From: Clavulina sp. PMI_390
Taxonomy: Eukaryota > Basidiomycota > Agaricomycetes > Cantharellales > Hydnaceae
Direction of reading: 5' to 3'
Length of the DNA stretch: 64,000 nucleotides
Assembly: GCA_015039315.1 (NCBI GenBank)
Contig: WIDE01000002.1
Span: 186,001-250,000, forward strand
Under the pieces are notes generated by a model that saw only the letters and a program-made list of their open reading frames with translations, was not told the origin of the DNA and made no database searches. Both the position numbers and the translations under genes were made by a program. This document shows, piece after piece, positions 10,927 to 22,980 of the stretch; position 1 is the stretch's first letter, and every line of letters starts with the position of its first letter.

Positions 10927-13056
10927 CTAATGCTGAGACTGAGTCCAGTCGATGGAATTGATGTCAATACCCTCTTGAACCATCTCCCAAAGTGGGCTGT
11001 GAGAGTTTAGATAGATTTTCGTGAGAATCCAGTCTATGAGATTGTGGAGAGGCGCCAAACTTACCTCATCTCGCGCAATCGGTTCACCACCTGCACGATC
11101 TCTCCAACGACGTAATCAACCTCAGCCTCAGTTGTGAAGCGGCCGATACCGAATCTCAGAGACGAATGAGCCATATCCTCAGCAGCACCTATCCATTGAT
11201 ATTAGCGGATGCTGTGAGAGCAGAGCTTGACCTAGGCAACAACGTACCTAGCGCACGGAGCACATAAGATGGCTCTAGGGATGCAGACGTGCAAGCGCTA
11301 CCGCTGGAAAGAGCAACGCGCTAGAGAAGCAACTTTGAGCTATCGATTTCCCATTAAGACTAGGAGTGAAACAAACCTTCAGTGCCATCAACAAACTCTC
11401 GCCCTCTACGTAGGCAAAGCTGAGGTTAACACAGCCGGGATACCCATTAGCGTCTCCATTCCGGACAATAAGGTCTACTTGAGATGTAATGTTGTTGATG
11501 AGGCGTTCGGAGAGTGCCTGGACATGGGCATGGTCAAACTGGATGATGGATGACATGTCAGTGATCATCCATATACGGTAGGAAGGAATGAGTTTGGATC
11601 TCTCAGTACCCCTGCACATGGGTCATCGTCTATGCCAGCACTGGTGCCGAAAAGGCACCAAAAGCTGCACGACTACGTAAAGGTCGTGTTGACCAAAGTG
11701 CAATTCTCGTCATAGAAACACCCGCAACACTTTGCGGATAATGACTATTTCCAGCGATGATCAAATAACATACCTGCATCTCTCGTTTAGCGATATCGCA
11801 CGCTGCTCCCATCCCCACCGCCAGTGTGCTGGGCAACGTCCCGCTCCTTAAACCACGCTCTTGTCCACCGCCACTAATGATGGGTTCCAACCTAACACGG
11901 GGTCTTCGTCGAACGTATGCAGCACCAATTCCCTTCGGCCCATAGATCTTGTGCCCCGAGATGCTCATGACATCAATGTTGAGAGCATTGACATCCAGTG
12001 GGATCTTCCCTGCTGCTTGGGCAGCATCAGTGTGGAAGTACACACCACGATGCTTTCGGACAATTTCTCCAATTTCCTTCAGTGGTTGGATCACGCCAAT
12101 TTCGTTGTTGACGGCCATGACAGAGACGAGAACGGTATCAGGGCGAATCGCTGCCTCGAGCTCTTGGAGGTTGACGAGGCCGTTTTCTTGGACAGGAAGA
12201 TAGGTGATGTCGAATCCTTCCTCGCCCAATTTGCGACACGAGTCCAGAACACACTTGTGCTCGGTTTGGACGGTGATGATATGTCGCTTTTTCTCCTTGT
12301 GGAAGCGAGCAATGCCCTTGATAATCATGTTGTTGGATTCGGTCGCGCCAGACGTAAAGATGATGTCTTTTGCGTCGGCACCGATGAGGTCTGCAACTTG
12401 CTAGATGATACGATTACGGAAATACACATGAGTCAAATGTGCGGTAGAGATTCGGCCGTACGGCTTGTTGTTGCGTCATGTATGGATGATGTGGAGGAAG
12501 AGACGAACCTTGCGTGCATTGTCAACAGCAGCTTCGGCTTCCCATCCGTACGCATGTGTTCGGCTGTGGGGGTTTCCGTATTGATTTGTCATATAAGGCA
12601 TCATGGCGTCGAGTACCCGAGGGTCCATCGGTGTAGTGGCCTATAACAAGGAAGCTCAATAACGTGGTCGAGTGATGGATGGATCCATCCGTATTCGACG
12701 ATGGTATGACGGCGAAGTAGAAACTCACTTGCATGTCGAGGTATATTGGGCGGTCATGAAGCTTCACAGGTTCGAGATTGAAGCCAAGGGCGTCTTGAGA
12801 ATCAAAAGTACATGCGGTGGAAAGGGCCGTGAGATAGGGTGTTAGCACGGGGCAGAGAAGCTTGAGAGATACCTGATGTGGGGTCGAATGCATCTGCATG
12901 CATGGGGGGAGCATCGATGACGGTAGCTCGGTCAATGTGTGTGGGCTGCACAAAGGTGCGAGATGTCTGGGCGACCTGGGCAGCGGGCCGCTTTGCCATT
13001 ATAGAGGCCGACATTGACCGACGGGCAGAAGTTCGAAGTCCCCGAGCAAGCATCAT
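10927..13056 (-). CDS. NFS1: cysteine desulfurase, mitochondrial
   Basis: PLP enzyme that removes sulfur from L-cysteine as an enzyme-bound persulfide for iron-sulfur cluster assembly and tRNA thiolation. The N-terminus [18 protein letters not shown] is Arg/Ser-rich, as in a mitochondrial presequence. It is followed by [56 protein letters not shown] (His of the PLP site), [23 protein letters not shown] (PLP lysine) and [14 protein letters not shown]. The mobile active-site loop [20 protein letters not shown] carries the catalytic Cys. The C-terminus is [20 protein letters not shown], the Isu-binding tail typical of the family, with TAG at 10927-10929. All motifs are intact. It diverges from the hydrolase gene at 13382. 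Confidence 0.96.
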
Positions 13057-13381
13057 CTTGACTGAAAGCAAAGGTCTGGGCGGAAAAGATTTGTGTTTTG
13101 TGGATGTGCTTTGTCAATCTTTTGGGTGCCTGAGATAACGATGTCTCGAGCGCAGTGTTCGAGGATTCGCTGTCTAGGAAATGTTCTGGAGGTATCTGGA
13201 CCCGTTCCCGAGAGCTGACAGCACGCTGCAAGACGGTGGAAAGGGCAAAAGAGTTCCCAATGGGTATACACCACTTTGGCCGAGAAGAGAAACAACGTCA
13301 CGCGCGTGACCTCCAAACACTCTGCCGAAAGAAGCCTCCACACCACTTGAACGCTTTCCACTCGGTCGTTCGAGAAAGCCC
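13057..13381. promoter_or_regulatory. divergent promoter region between NFS1 and the CoA hydrolase
   Basis: The two start codons point away from each other across about 325 bases, so both promoters must lie here or overlap the transcripts. Both products are predicted to be mitochondrial. I could not identify specific transcription-factor sites. Confidence 0.6.
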
Positions 13382-15305
13382 ATGTTGCGCGCGGGCTCTA
13401 GACGTGTTATGACCTCGCAGCTCAAGACCTCGTCTAGTGCCACATCAAGACTCGGTCTCGTTTCACGACACATGGCCTCTGCGTCGTCTGCTGCTGGCCC
13501 TTCCGGGTCCGGTTCGTCATCTGGGCCGTCACATGGGGACGAGGTAAGTAGAGGGCTTTTTTAAAGCATAAATATTAGTTTTCAAAAAAAAAATCACACT
13601 TCCTTGCTAGGCTCCCGTACTATTCGAACAAGGATATTCAACACGAACCTTCATCCTGAATCGTCCAAGAGCACTCAATGCGCTGGACCAGGAGATGATC
13701 AACATGATCACTCCCAAGATTGCAGTACGTCTTGGGCCTACCACTTGATAACCTTCGTGTCCAACCCCCGTACCATCTTCGTCTGGTCAGGAATGGAACA
13801 AGTCAGAGCTCTGCAAAATCATCGTTTCGCGAGGGAACGGGAGGGCATTCTGTGCAGGAGGAGAAGTCAAGAGTACGTTTTCTCACCCCGTGAAGCGTTA
13901 AATGACTCCTGACGGTGCTTCTAGGCCTAGCCAAATTCTCAGCATCCGAAGACACCCGACCCCTTGCCATTCAATACTTCAAATCAGAGTGCGTCGACTC
14001 GAGGCTTATCTATCTGATGTTCATTAACGTTCGCATACTTTAGATTCCAGCTAGACTATAATCTGGCAACATTAGAGAAGCCATACGTGGCTGTCATGGA
14101 TGGTATCACCAGTAAGTCGTGCAGTATGTCGTAGCAGTGAGCCTTTTCTGAAACGGCTTGGTGGTTTCTAGTGGGAGGAGGCGTTGGTCTCTCTGCCTTT
14201 GCGCCTTTCAGGATAGCAACGCCCAAGACTCTGTTCGCTATGCCTGAGACGAAGATTGGGTATGCTCCTGATGTTGGGAGCACCTATGTCCTCGCTCGTC
14301 TTGACGGCGAGATTGGAACGTACCTCGCCCTCACTGCGAACACCCTCACAGGCGAGGAATGCTTCCGCCTCGGGCTAGCGACCCACTTTGTGGAGTCTGC
14401 CCGCATTCCTCAACTGCTCGACCGCCTCGCAAGTCTAGAGAACCCTGACCGCGCACAGATCAACAGTGCCATTGAGGAGTTTGCTGATGATGTGGATGGT
14501 GCTCGCCTCGGCGCCAAGGAGGGTGCTCCCCCCAGTATCATCACTGGTGAAGTCCGTCAGGCCTTGGATTACGCATTCGCGCCGTCTCAGGTTGAGGAAA
14601 TATTCTCCCGGTTGGAGGCCCTTGCAGCGAACGAGCAGAAGTCTGCAGATGTCAGGCAATGGGCCTCGGAGACCCGCCAGGCTCTTGAGATGAGAAGCCC
14701 AACGAGCCTACGGGTTGCACTCGAGGCGGTGAGGCGAGCCAGCGGAGATGGCTACCGACTCAGCGATGCATTCCAGACCGAGCTGGGCATTGCCACCGCA
14801 TGTGTCGTAAGTCATCCTGGGATATCATTACGATAAGTTGTATTATGGTCGCTGACCTGAACCATTTTCTCATTAGAGCGGCGGCACTCCTGACTTCATC
14901 AAGGGCATCAACGCTGTCCTCATCGACAAACTCCCCAAAGACCAACGCCCTGACTGGTCTCCTTCCACCCTCGCTGAAGTCGACCCCTCATGGGTAAAGT
15001 CCACCTTCTTCGACTCCCGCCTCTCTTCCTACGTCCGCGACGCACCCCGCCTCTCCCCAGGGCCCAGCGGGAAGACCGACGCTGATCTCGACTTGAACTT
15101 CTGGGCTCTGCCACGCGAGCGCAACGTGCGCGCGTACGTCCTCGGAGAGGCCAAGGATAGCGGCGAGTATGCCATCTCCTTTGAAGACCTCGTCACTAGG
15201 TTTGAGAGGAGGAAGAGCGGGAAGAAGGGTGTGCGGGCAAAGCTCCAGGAGATTGTGGACCGTTGCTGTGATGTGGAAGAGGGAGGCTGGCTCAAGTGGA
15301 AGTGA
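13382..15305 (+). CDS. 3-hydroxyisobutyryl-CoA hydrolase (enoyl-CoA hydratase/isomerase fold), mitochondrial
   Basis: Predicted to hydrolyse 3-hydroxyisobutyryl-CoA in valine degradation. The N-terminus MLRAGSRRVMTSQLKTSSSA is basic and Ser-rich, as in a mitochondrial presequence. It is followed by APVLFEQGYSTRTFILNRP, RALNALDQEM, GRAFCAGGEVK (oxyanion-hole region) and MDGITMGGGVGLSAFAPFRI. The active-site stretch FAMPETKIGYAPDVGSTYVL has the Glu and Asp expected of the HIBYL-CoA hydrolase branch. A long C-terminal helical domain with SGGTPDFIKGINAVLIDK follows. The protein ends GGWLKWK with TGA at 15303. Exons are separated by short introns. Yeast Ehd3 is in the same family; that branch also includes a mitoribosome-associated protein, so the metabolic role is inferred. 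Confidence 0.9.
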
Positions 15306-15672
15306 CCACGTCGCTTGTTATTGTAATACGATACGTTTCCTATCGATAGCGCTATCGTAATGTTATGCATCCCTGAAAGCGATTATCTGAGCGAGTGAGA
15401 ACCCAATGATTGACTAACCCAATCGGTCCTCCCTCTTCATCCCGCAACGAGAGTGAGCGCGACTTGCAATATCTTCAGAGCCGTATTGGGCTCAATGATT
15501 ATTACAACATCTCGACTGTGGACATTCTGTGTAGTATTACGTGTGCAACAAGATAACACTCTAACTTAACCCCCCAACGACAGCAACAAGATGACCCAAA
15601 AGCACCCCGACGAAACAGCAGCAAGTTCTGGCCAGCAACCAGTCCCTCAAGAAAATAAGCACCGCCATCTCA
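15306..15672. other. convergent 3' regions, no gene seen
   Basis: Lies between the stop codons of the CoA hydrolase (+) and HOP1 (-). Nothing beyond presumed 3' untranslated sequence is visible. Confidence 0.6.
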
Positions 15673-18600
15673 TCACTCTTCACTGAGGTCGACAGGCCGA
15701 GTGGCGAAAGACACACGCGCACGCTTGGCTGAGCCGGCGCGCGAAACACCTTCAGCGTGCTCATTCTTCCTCTTTCGACCAGCAACCGACGCCGAGTTAG
15801 AATCACCAGCACCGATTGTAGAGGTTTCAGCAAGCGACACCATCGGGGCAGCAATGCCACCACGGGCTGGTGCTTTGGGATCTTGAACAGGCGGGATGGG
15901 ATTGGATTCACGAGCAGCAGCCTCAGTAGCAGGTCGTTTCTATGAATAACGTGGACATTGAATCCCGTGGAGGCCAGCGGACAATGGTTTGTATGCACAC
16001 ACGTACCTTCAGGTGTTCAGGAATGATCTTGGTTTCGATTTCTCCTCCAGGCGTGAAATACCGGCCGAGAGCCTCTTTCGTATGCACTGAATCCACGAAG
16101 ACCCGCTTGTTAGACTTCCTGACCTTCCCCTTGGTTTTCTTTTTAGCATCCAAAGGACTGGCTTTTCCCGCCTCTGGAGCGATGAAACCTAGTGAACGGG
16201 GCGACAATCAGTTCCCAAGACTGAGATGTGGGGATACATGTTACCTACCTTCTTGCTCAAGCTTTGTCCAGACTTGCCCCGCATTTCGCGAGTCGATCTC
16301 TAGAAATACAGGCTATGGCTGAACACACCATAACACGCGCGAAATTCAGAGCACGTACCCAACCGTTTTTTCAGCGCAGCCTGCGTCTGCACTAAGTCTT
16401 CGGCTTTTGAGCTGACTATCTTGAGCGCTCGCCTATCGGAGCAAGCAGCCACCCATCAAAGACGAGTCGTAGAGATGATCAACTCAGACCACTAACCGGA
16501 AGAGGGTAAGCTCGCCCCACTGTATCTGAATCTCATTGACTGTCTGATCCGAGAGGAGTGCGAATCCTGGATCACCCTTCAGGCGACACGTGAAGCAGGC
16601 GAAGTTTCCTGGAGGAATTCGGGTGTCTTCACCACCATTGAACCTATGCATTTTCAGTATGAACATGCTCAGTTAGCTATCCACTTCGCTCTTACCCCAT
16701 GCAGCTAGGGATATCGATTAGCTATTGATTCGTTCATGGATCCGGTAACGGCCTACCAAGTATGGAACCATGCATTGCAGCCACTGCAAAAAATCCAATT
16801 GATCTCATCACCCTAGCGATATGTGATCGGCGAAGGGAACGTGCAGTAACTGTGAGAGGAAGTCACCTTGCTCTGACAAACACAAACAGCAGTTTCATCG
16901 CGCTCGGCCATCTGTGTGTCGAGACCTGCCTGTGTCTCCAGCTGCGTCTCCATATCCTCCAATTGCGTTACGCCTACGCCATCAGCCGTCATAGTGTTAG
17001 TCAATCCGTTCGGATTTTGGTGCGAAGTATGCAGTGCCGACGAGTCCATCAAGATGTCTTCGTCAATAGGCAAGGTGCCGATTTTGTTGGCAATCTCAGA
17101 AGAGGGTTGCGAATGCATGACGATATCCTCTTCAGCAGGTATCGGAATCGCTGGCTTGACAGTGGTTGCGAGAGATTGAGAATGCCCGAATGAGCTGATG
17201 CTGTCATGCATCGAATCTTTGACAGGTTGGCCAGACAGAAATTTCTTGAGCTCGAGGGTATCAATGCCTTCGCTAATCGCGCTGAGTTGAGTTTGTAGGG
17301 TATCAAGCTGGAGAGAGTTGGAAATCAGTGGAGCGAGAGTCGGTTCACGCGGTGTACGTTGAGTTTTTGAAGGGGTATCGAGGTTTTCTTTGTTGGTTGT
17401 ACGGTTTTCTTTCAGGAAGCACAGATCAGTGAAAGAAAAGGCAACGTCTCTGAGGCATACTTCGAGGCGTCTGTGGGGGTGTTTCAGCTTGAGTATTCAT
17501 AGGTTGAGTCAAGATGCCTTCGGAAGGAAGCCGCGTGTCCTGCATGTGAGAAAGGCGCGAATGTAAGTTATAGTTGATCCCCCATCCATGCCGAGTCTAG
17601 GTGGACGAACGATCCGCGTTGAAGTCTGGGAAGTAAAGTTGAAAGAACGATCTTCAGGGCGCCTTGAGTGAATAATAGCCGGTTTTGGTTGGGGAGGAAC
17701 CCAAGGACTGATAGTGCCGTCAGAATGACGGACACCGAGAGGCATAGCCTTCTTGTCGTTTTTAGGCAGGCGCATGTTAGCAAAAGCAGGATCAGGTTCT
17801 CCCTCAGCGTCCTCGGAACCAGGTACGTGCTCAGACAAGCTATCCGCATCCCAAACAATCTTCCGATTACGAGCGTCGGACGTCTGAATCTCCGATTCGC
17901 GCTGCTTCCCGTGAGCGAGAGAAGCAAAGGTTCCAGGATGAGCAGCACTTGGGGGCCCGCTGGTATTCAGACCAGAATAGGTTGCAGCGTTGTCTTCGCC
18001 GCTCGGAATAACGGCTGCAACGGAGCCAATGCTGACAGAGACCCTGCGCAAATACCGTTATTGGAAGCACCTCAAGAGGAGCGGCAGGACCTACGTGTGG
18101 AAAAACGAATCCATCGACCCGATAATGACCTGTTCGACCACAATAAGTATTTCTGAGGCGACAGCACACTTTTCCGAACCTTCTCAGGCGCTTCTTCTGC
18201 ACTATGAGTAGAGAAAACAAGGACATCCTTTACAGCATCACCAGCAACGAACGAGGGAGCCTCATAATCTGCCGGGGCGTCGTCGTTGTAGAAAATCTTG
18301 AAGGTAGCGTATCGCCTCCCTGGATGAATCGATTTAGACAATGTATACCAATAGCAAATCGGATTTACCTGGCAGCGCCTCCATTCCTTGCGTGGAAGAT
18401 ATGATTGCTTTGGTGAGAGACTAATCAACGGTAAAATTGAGACAGTGGCGAAACTACTCAGGAAGGAGCAGACGGAACCTTCAGGCTACGCTTCACATCT
18501 CCGATAGTCGTCGCACCAGCCACGCCTCGAGTGTCTACTTTGGAGCTGCCACTGAGGGACATATTGGCTAGCTGATTGTCAATGGCGAGGTGAGCATGGC

Positions 18601-19323
18601 TTCTGCCAGTTTCTGGGTCCTTTGGATATCGGAAGTTAAAAGTCCACGATTCAATGATGCTGGAATGGAAACGTCAAAGCCCGGAACAGGTGCAGGCACA
18701 ATGATTGCTTACTTCGTTGGATCGTCCTTGTCCTAGCGCAATGTTAGAGAATAGGTTCATGAAAGATGCAAGGTTTTATCGTAGAACATACGAGATAAAT
18801 CCCAAACACAAAGCTTTTCAGATAATGCTTCTCAAGCGCGTCGAAAATGCCGTTCTCGACGTAATCAAGGAGCGTGTCGCCTTCAGTCGAGTATCCGCGT
18901 TTGATGGCTGGGACACGGTGGAAACAGATCATATAAGTGTTGTATCACTCATTTAATAAATCTACGACCCATACTTTTGACCCGCACACTGCTAGTCTTT
19001 TCCTTCTTCGCGCGAGAGCCTTCGTCATTTCCAGGTGTGATCGTGAGAGACGATAGGCGCGCGTCTTCGAAGTTTTCATCAGGAAGCAGATCCCTGTGAG
19101 TTTAAAACACGTGTTTAGGATAAGATAATATCGAGAACCGGTGAAAACACGCCTCAGATACATCAGACAGCCAAACCCTGCGGTGATGAGCGTCTTCACG
19201 GCGACCTCGGATCGCACCTCGGTCTAGAGGATGATAAGCGCGCGAATAGACGTTACATATGTTCTAGCTCACTATTTGGGCTGTGTCAACCTCTTGGTTC
19301 TGCGCACGACTCTGAGCCTGCAT
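15673..19323 (-). CDS. HOP1: meiotic chromosome-axis HORMA protein, Hop1-like, with PHD-type zinc finger
   Basis: Axis protein that promotes meiotic double-strand breaks and interhomolog recombination. The start [16 protein letters not shown] (19323) leads into the HORMA domain: [84 protein letters not shown] and [19 protein letters not shown] long disordered middle follows. Then comes a zinc finger: [27 protein letters not shown] and [11 protein letters not shown], with a downstream helical segment [13 protein letters not shown]. The C-terminus has a basic segment ([19 protein letters not shown]) and ends RPVDLSEE with TGA at 15673-15675. Joining the zinc finger requires a 9-base exon at 16696-16704. 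The HORMA-plus-PHD order matches fungal Hop1. The exact first exon is an inference. Confidence 0.87.
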
Positions 19324-19415
19324 CGCGTTCTGTTGACTGTTGGGGAGTGTTGACGACGCGATTTCGGAGCCGACCGATCCCCCGCTATTCACTTGGGGCG
19401 TTATCTCCAACCAAG
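19324..19415. promoter_or_regulatory. 92-base divergent promoter between HOP1 and urease
   Basis: The two inferred start codons are only 92 bases apart and face away from each other, so the 5' leaders and core promoters must be very short or overlap. The sequence contains no obvious TATA element that I can assign to one direction. Confidence 0.55.
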
Positions 19416-22400
19416 ATGCGTCTCTCGTTGCGCGAGCTCGATAAGCTTACTATTTATCAGGCGGGATCTCTCGCTCAGCGCCGTCTCGCGCGTGGTCTCC
19501 AGCTGAATATCAGCGAAGCCACAGCTCTTATCGCGCTCCAGCTCCAGGAGTTCATTCGTGATGGAAAGCACAGTGTGAGCCAACTGATGCAACTTGGCAA
19601 AGAGATCCTCTCTCGGCGCCATGTACTTCCTGGTGTAAGTGCGCTCATGCATGACGTCCAAGTCGAAGGGACGTTCCCTGACGGGTAGGTTTTCCGCTAC
19701 ATGTCGGACTGCTTGGTTCGACCTATTTTGAATGCCCTCAATGATGTTCGGTCACCTGCCCCACTACCAATCAATAGAGTCTTCCTCGTTACTGTTCATG
19801 ATCCCATATGCACAGACTACCTGACTCTCGACAATGCCTTGTATGGTTCGTTCTTGCCCGTCCCTTCAAATGATCGGTTCCCCCTTGCGCCAGCCGAGGA
19901 ATACACGAGGAAGGCGGCGCCAGGGGCAGTCGTGGTCGCTGGTGGGCCGATCGTGTTGAACCAAGGTCGGGAAAAAGTGACTATCAAAGTCACAAATACT
20001 GGGGATCGACCTGTTCAGGTGAAGTAGTCAATATGGTGTCTTACATTAGCATATCTGATGCCTACCTGCCCCATAGGTTGGGTCTCACTACCATTTTATT
20101 GAGACGAACCCATCTCTCTCCTTCGATCGCAGGCTAGCCTATGGGAAGCGTTTGAACATCCCAGCCGGCACGGCCGTCAGATTTGAGCCGGGGGACGTCA
20201 AGACGGTCACACTTACCACCATCGCTGGCGGGAAGATTGTTACTGGAGGTAACTCCCTAGCCACCGGCGCATTTGATGCCGCTCGCAGCGACGCCATTGT
20301 AACGGAACTCGTCCAACGCGGTTTTGCGCATGTTGATGATCCTCAACCGAGGCTTATTGCTGCATCGCCCTCGATCCCCATCTCGGACGAGTTTACAATC
20401 TCCCGCGAGTCATATGCGAGCATGTTCGGCCCAACGACTGGCGATAGAGTGAGACTTGGGGACACGAGCCTTTGGATCGAGGTCGAAAATGACCTCACGA
20501 CCTACGGTGACGAGTGCAAGTTTGGTGGGGGGAAGACACTCCGTGAGGGTATGGGACAGGCGACTAACAGGCATGCGCATGATGCGCTGGACCTTGTGAT
20601 CACAAATGCCCTAATTGTGGACTGGAGTGGTATCTACAAGGTACTTTCTGCAATACTCTTATCTTCGGCTACGCCAACCACCCTATCCCTCTCCGAAATT
20701 TATAGGCGGATATTGGTGTTTCCAAAGGTGTAATAGTCGGAATAGGCAAAGCGGGAAACCCAGATGTGATGGCAAACGTCTCTCCGAACCTGATCGTTGG
20801 GTCCTCAACTGAAGTCATCGCTGGCGAGAAGCTCATCATCACTGCCGGCGCCATCGATGCCCACGTGCACTATATCTCTCCAACGCAATGGCCCGAAGCC
20901 CTCGCATCAGGCGTGACCACAATGATAGGTGGCGGTACAGGACCTAGTGCGGGCACAAGTGCCACAACGTGCACACCTAGTCCGTTTTACATGCGGCATA
21001 TGCTGGCGGCTACGGATAATATTCCGATGAACTTTGGGTTTACCGGGAAGGGGAATGATTCAGGCCCTGCTGCTGTGGAGGATATTGTGCATGCAGGAGC
21101 TTGTGGTCTCAAGTTGCATGAAGTAAGTATTCATGCTATCCTGAAGTCTCGCCCCATAGAAGCTCAAAACTCTCCCCCTAGGATTGGGGCTCCACGCCAG
21201 CCGTCATCAAGAATGCTTTGGATGTTGGGGACAAATACGACGTTCAAGTCAATATCCACACTGATACTCTCAACGAGAGTGGGTTTGTCGAAAGTGAGTA
21301 CGGACATCCTTGTATCTAATATGTATCTCAACTCTCCCTTTAGGTACAATCGAGGCGTTTGGTGGTCGCACAATCCACACTTACCATACCGAGGGCGCAG
21401 GTATGTCCTTGATGATGAACCACTCCTGTATATCATTACTGAACAGGGACGTTTCAGGTGGTGGACATGCCCCTGATATTATCGTCGTCTGCGAGCTGGA
21501 AAATGTCCTACCGTCATCCACCAACCCAACTCGTCCGTACACCAGCAATACTCTTGACGAGCACCTTGATGTAGGACTCCTGTCTAATCATGTCACTTGA
21601 TAGTACTGGACTAACACCCACCTTCTTCAGATGCTCATGGTCTGCCATCACCTTGACCGCTCTATTCCGGAAGACCTTGCCTTTGCCGAGTCCCGTATTC
21701 GAGCGGAAACGGTCGCAGCGGAAGACGTGCTGCACGATAGTGGCGCCATCTCCATGATCAGCTCTGACTCGCAGGCAATGGGTCGTGTTGGCGAGGTCAT
21801 TAGCAGAACCTGGCGAACGGCGAGCAAAATGCGGAGCATGCGTGGACCGCTAGAGGAACTTGGTGATAAGGAGGGATGTGATAACGGGCGAGTGAAGAGA
21901 TATGTGGCGAAGTACACTGTCAACCCGTACGTCTCTCTTCCACCTATCCCTCAATGCGCCAACTGATGATTCTACTTTCTGGGGTATTATCGTCGCCAGG
22001 GCCATCACCCATGGCATGAGCCACCTGGTCGGATCAGTTGCCGAGGGCCAGCTAGCCGATCTTGTCCTATGGAGGCCAGAGAACTTTGGCTCGAAGCCAG
22101 AAATGATTCTGAAGTCAGGTGTCATTGCCTGGGCGCAGGTATGCGGTCTTTCGTTCCACAGGCTGCAAGGTTGCTGAGCTGATATCGAACTGTCGTACAG
22201 ATGGGAGATGCCAACGCATCCATCCCTACTGTCCAACCCGTTCTGCCCCGACCTATGTGGGGTGCTCACTCGGCGTCAGCGGCGCTCAACTCTGTCTCCT
22301 TCGTCTCAGAAGTGTCAATTGAATTAGGTATAATCCTCTCACCTAGTCCCAACTTGGTCACGTTGGAGTTGACAAAATCTCCCTACTTTAGGCATCATCA

Positions 22401-22597
22401 AATCATATGGCTTGCACAAACGCGTTGAAGCGGTCAAGGGGTGCAGGACCGTCAAGAAGAGTTCGATGAAGTGGAATTCAGCGACCCCAAAAATGACCGT
22501 GGATCCGGAGACCTATGCGGTGACCGCTGATGGTGTTCACGCTGATATTGCGCCTGCTCTTACCCTACCTCTTGCGAGGAATTATAACCTGTTCTGA
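19416..22597 (+). CDS. URE1: urease, single-chain gamma-beta-alpha fusion
   Basis: Nickel enzyme hydrolysing urea to ammonia and carbamate in the cytosol. The protein begins [20 protein letters not shown], the canonical gamma-domain start, which fixes the ATG at 19416. It then shows [12 protein letters not shown], the beta domain ([33 protein letters not shown]) and the alpha domain. Nickel and active-site motifs are all present: [11 protein letters not shown] (two metal His), GACGLKLHE (carbamylated Lys), [33 protein letters not shown], the flap [20 protein letters not shown] with its Cys, and [14 protein letters not shown] (Asp ligand). It ends PLARNYNLF with TGA at 22595. The gene is broken by many short introns and has the length expected of fungal ureases. 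No accessory genes (UreD/F/G) are in the window. Confidence 0.97.
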
Positions 22598-22980
22598 TTA
22601 TATCTTTTTCAACTTTTTTTTTCTCTCCCTGGATGCCCCTTTGTCACGCTGTGTGATGGAGGCATGTACGATGTACCTGTACCAATGAAGCAAATGTTCA
22701 CTTCTATCGTTTGACACGGTTCTCGAAGGAAGTCTTTTGATCCCTGATTTATTGTGCCTTTGTCAAGATCGATGACTGCTTGTGACCGGAAGAGCACCGG
22801 AGACAGCGGAACAAACGTGGGTGGGCAAATCGCCTTCCACTTTCGGCAGCGCGATATGCCGTGGCTTGCGAATCCACCAGGTGGATGCGAGGGTGCCTCC
22901 TCCCCACCATCGTTACCACTACCACCTCTACCATTTACAGACCAGCTCTTGTTTCGCCACTGGCCCGACGATTTTTGCGA
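22598..22980. other. intergenic region between urease and the phosphodiesterase
   Basis: Tandem spacing of about 380 bases. It should hold the urease 3' untranslated region, with a T-rich tract near 22606-22625, and the promoter of the downstream gene. No gene is seen. Confidence 0.55.

Noticed and set aside
13057..13071. Earlier NFS1 start giving a few extra residues
   Set aside because: The codon at 13071 is TTG; the first in-frame ATG on the minus strand is at 13056.
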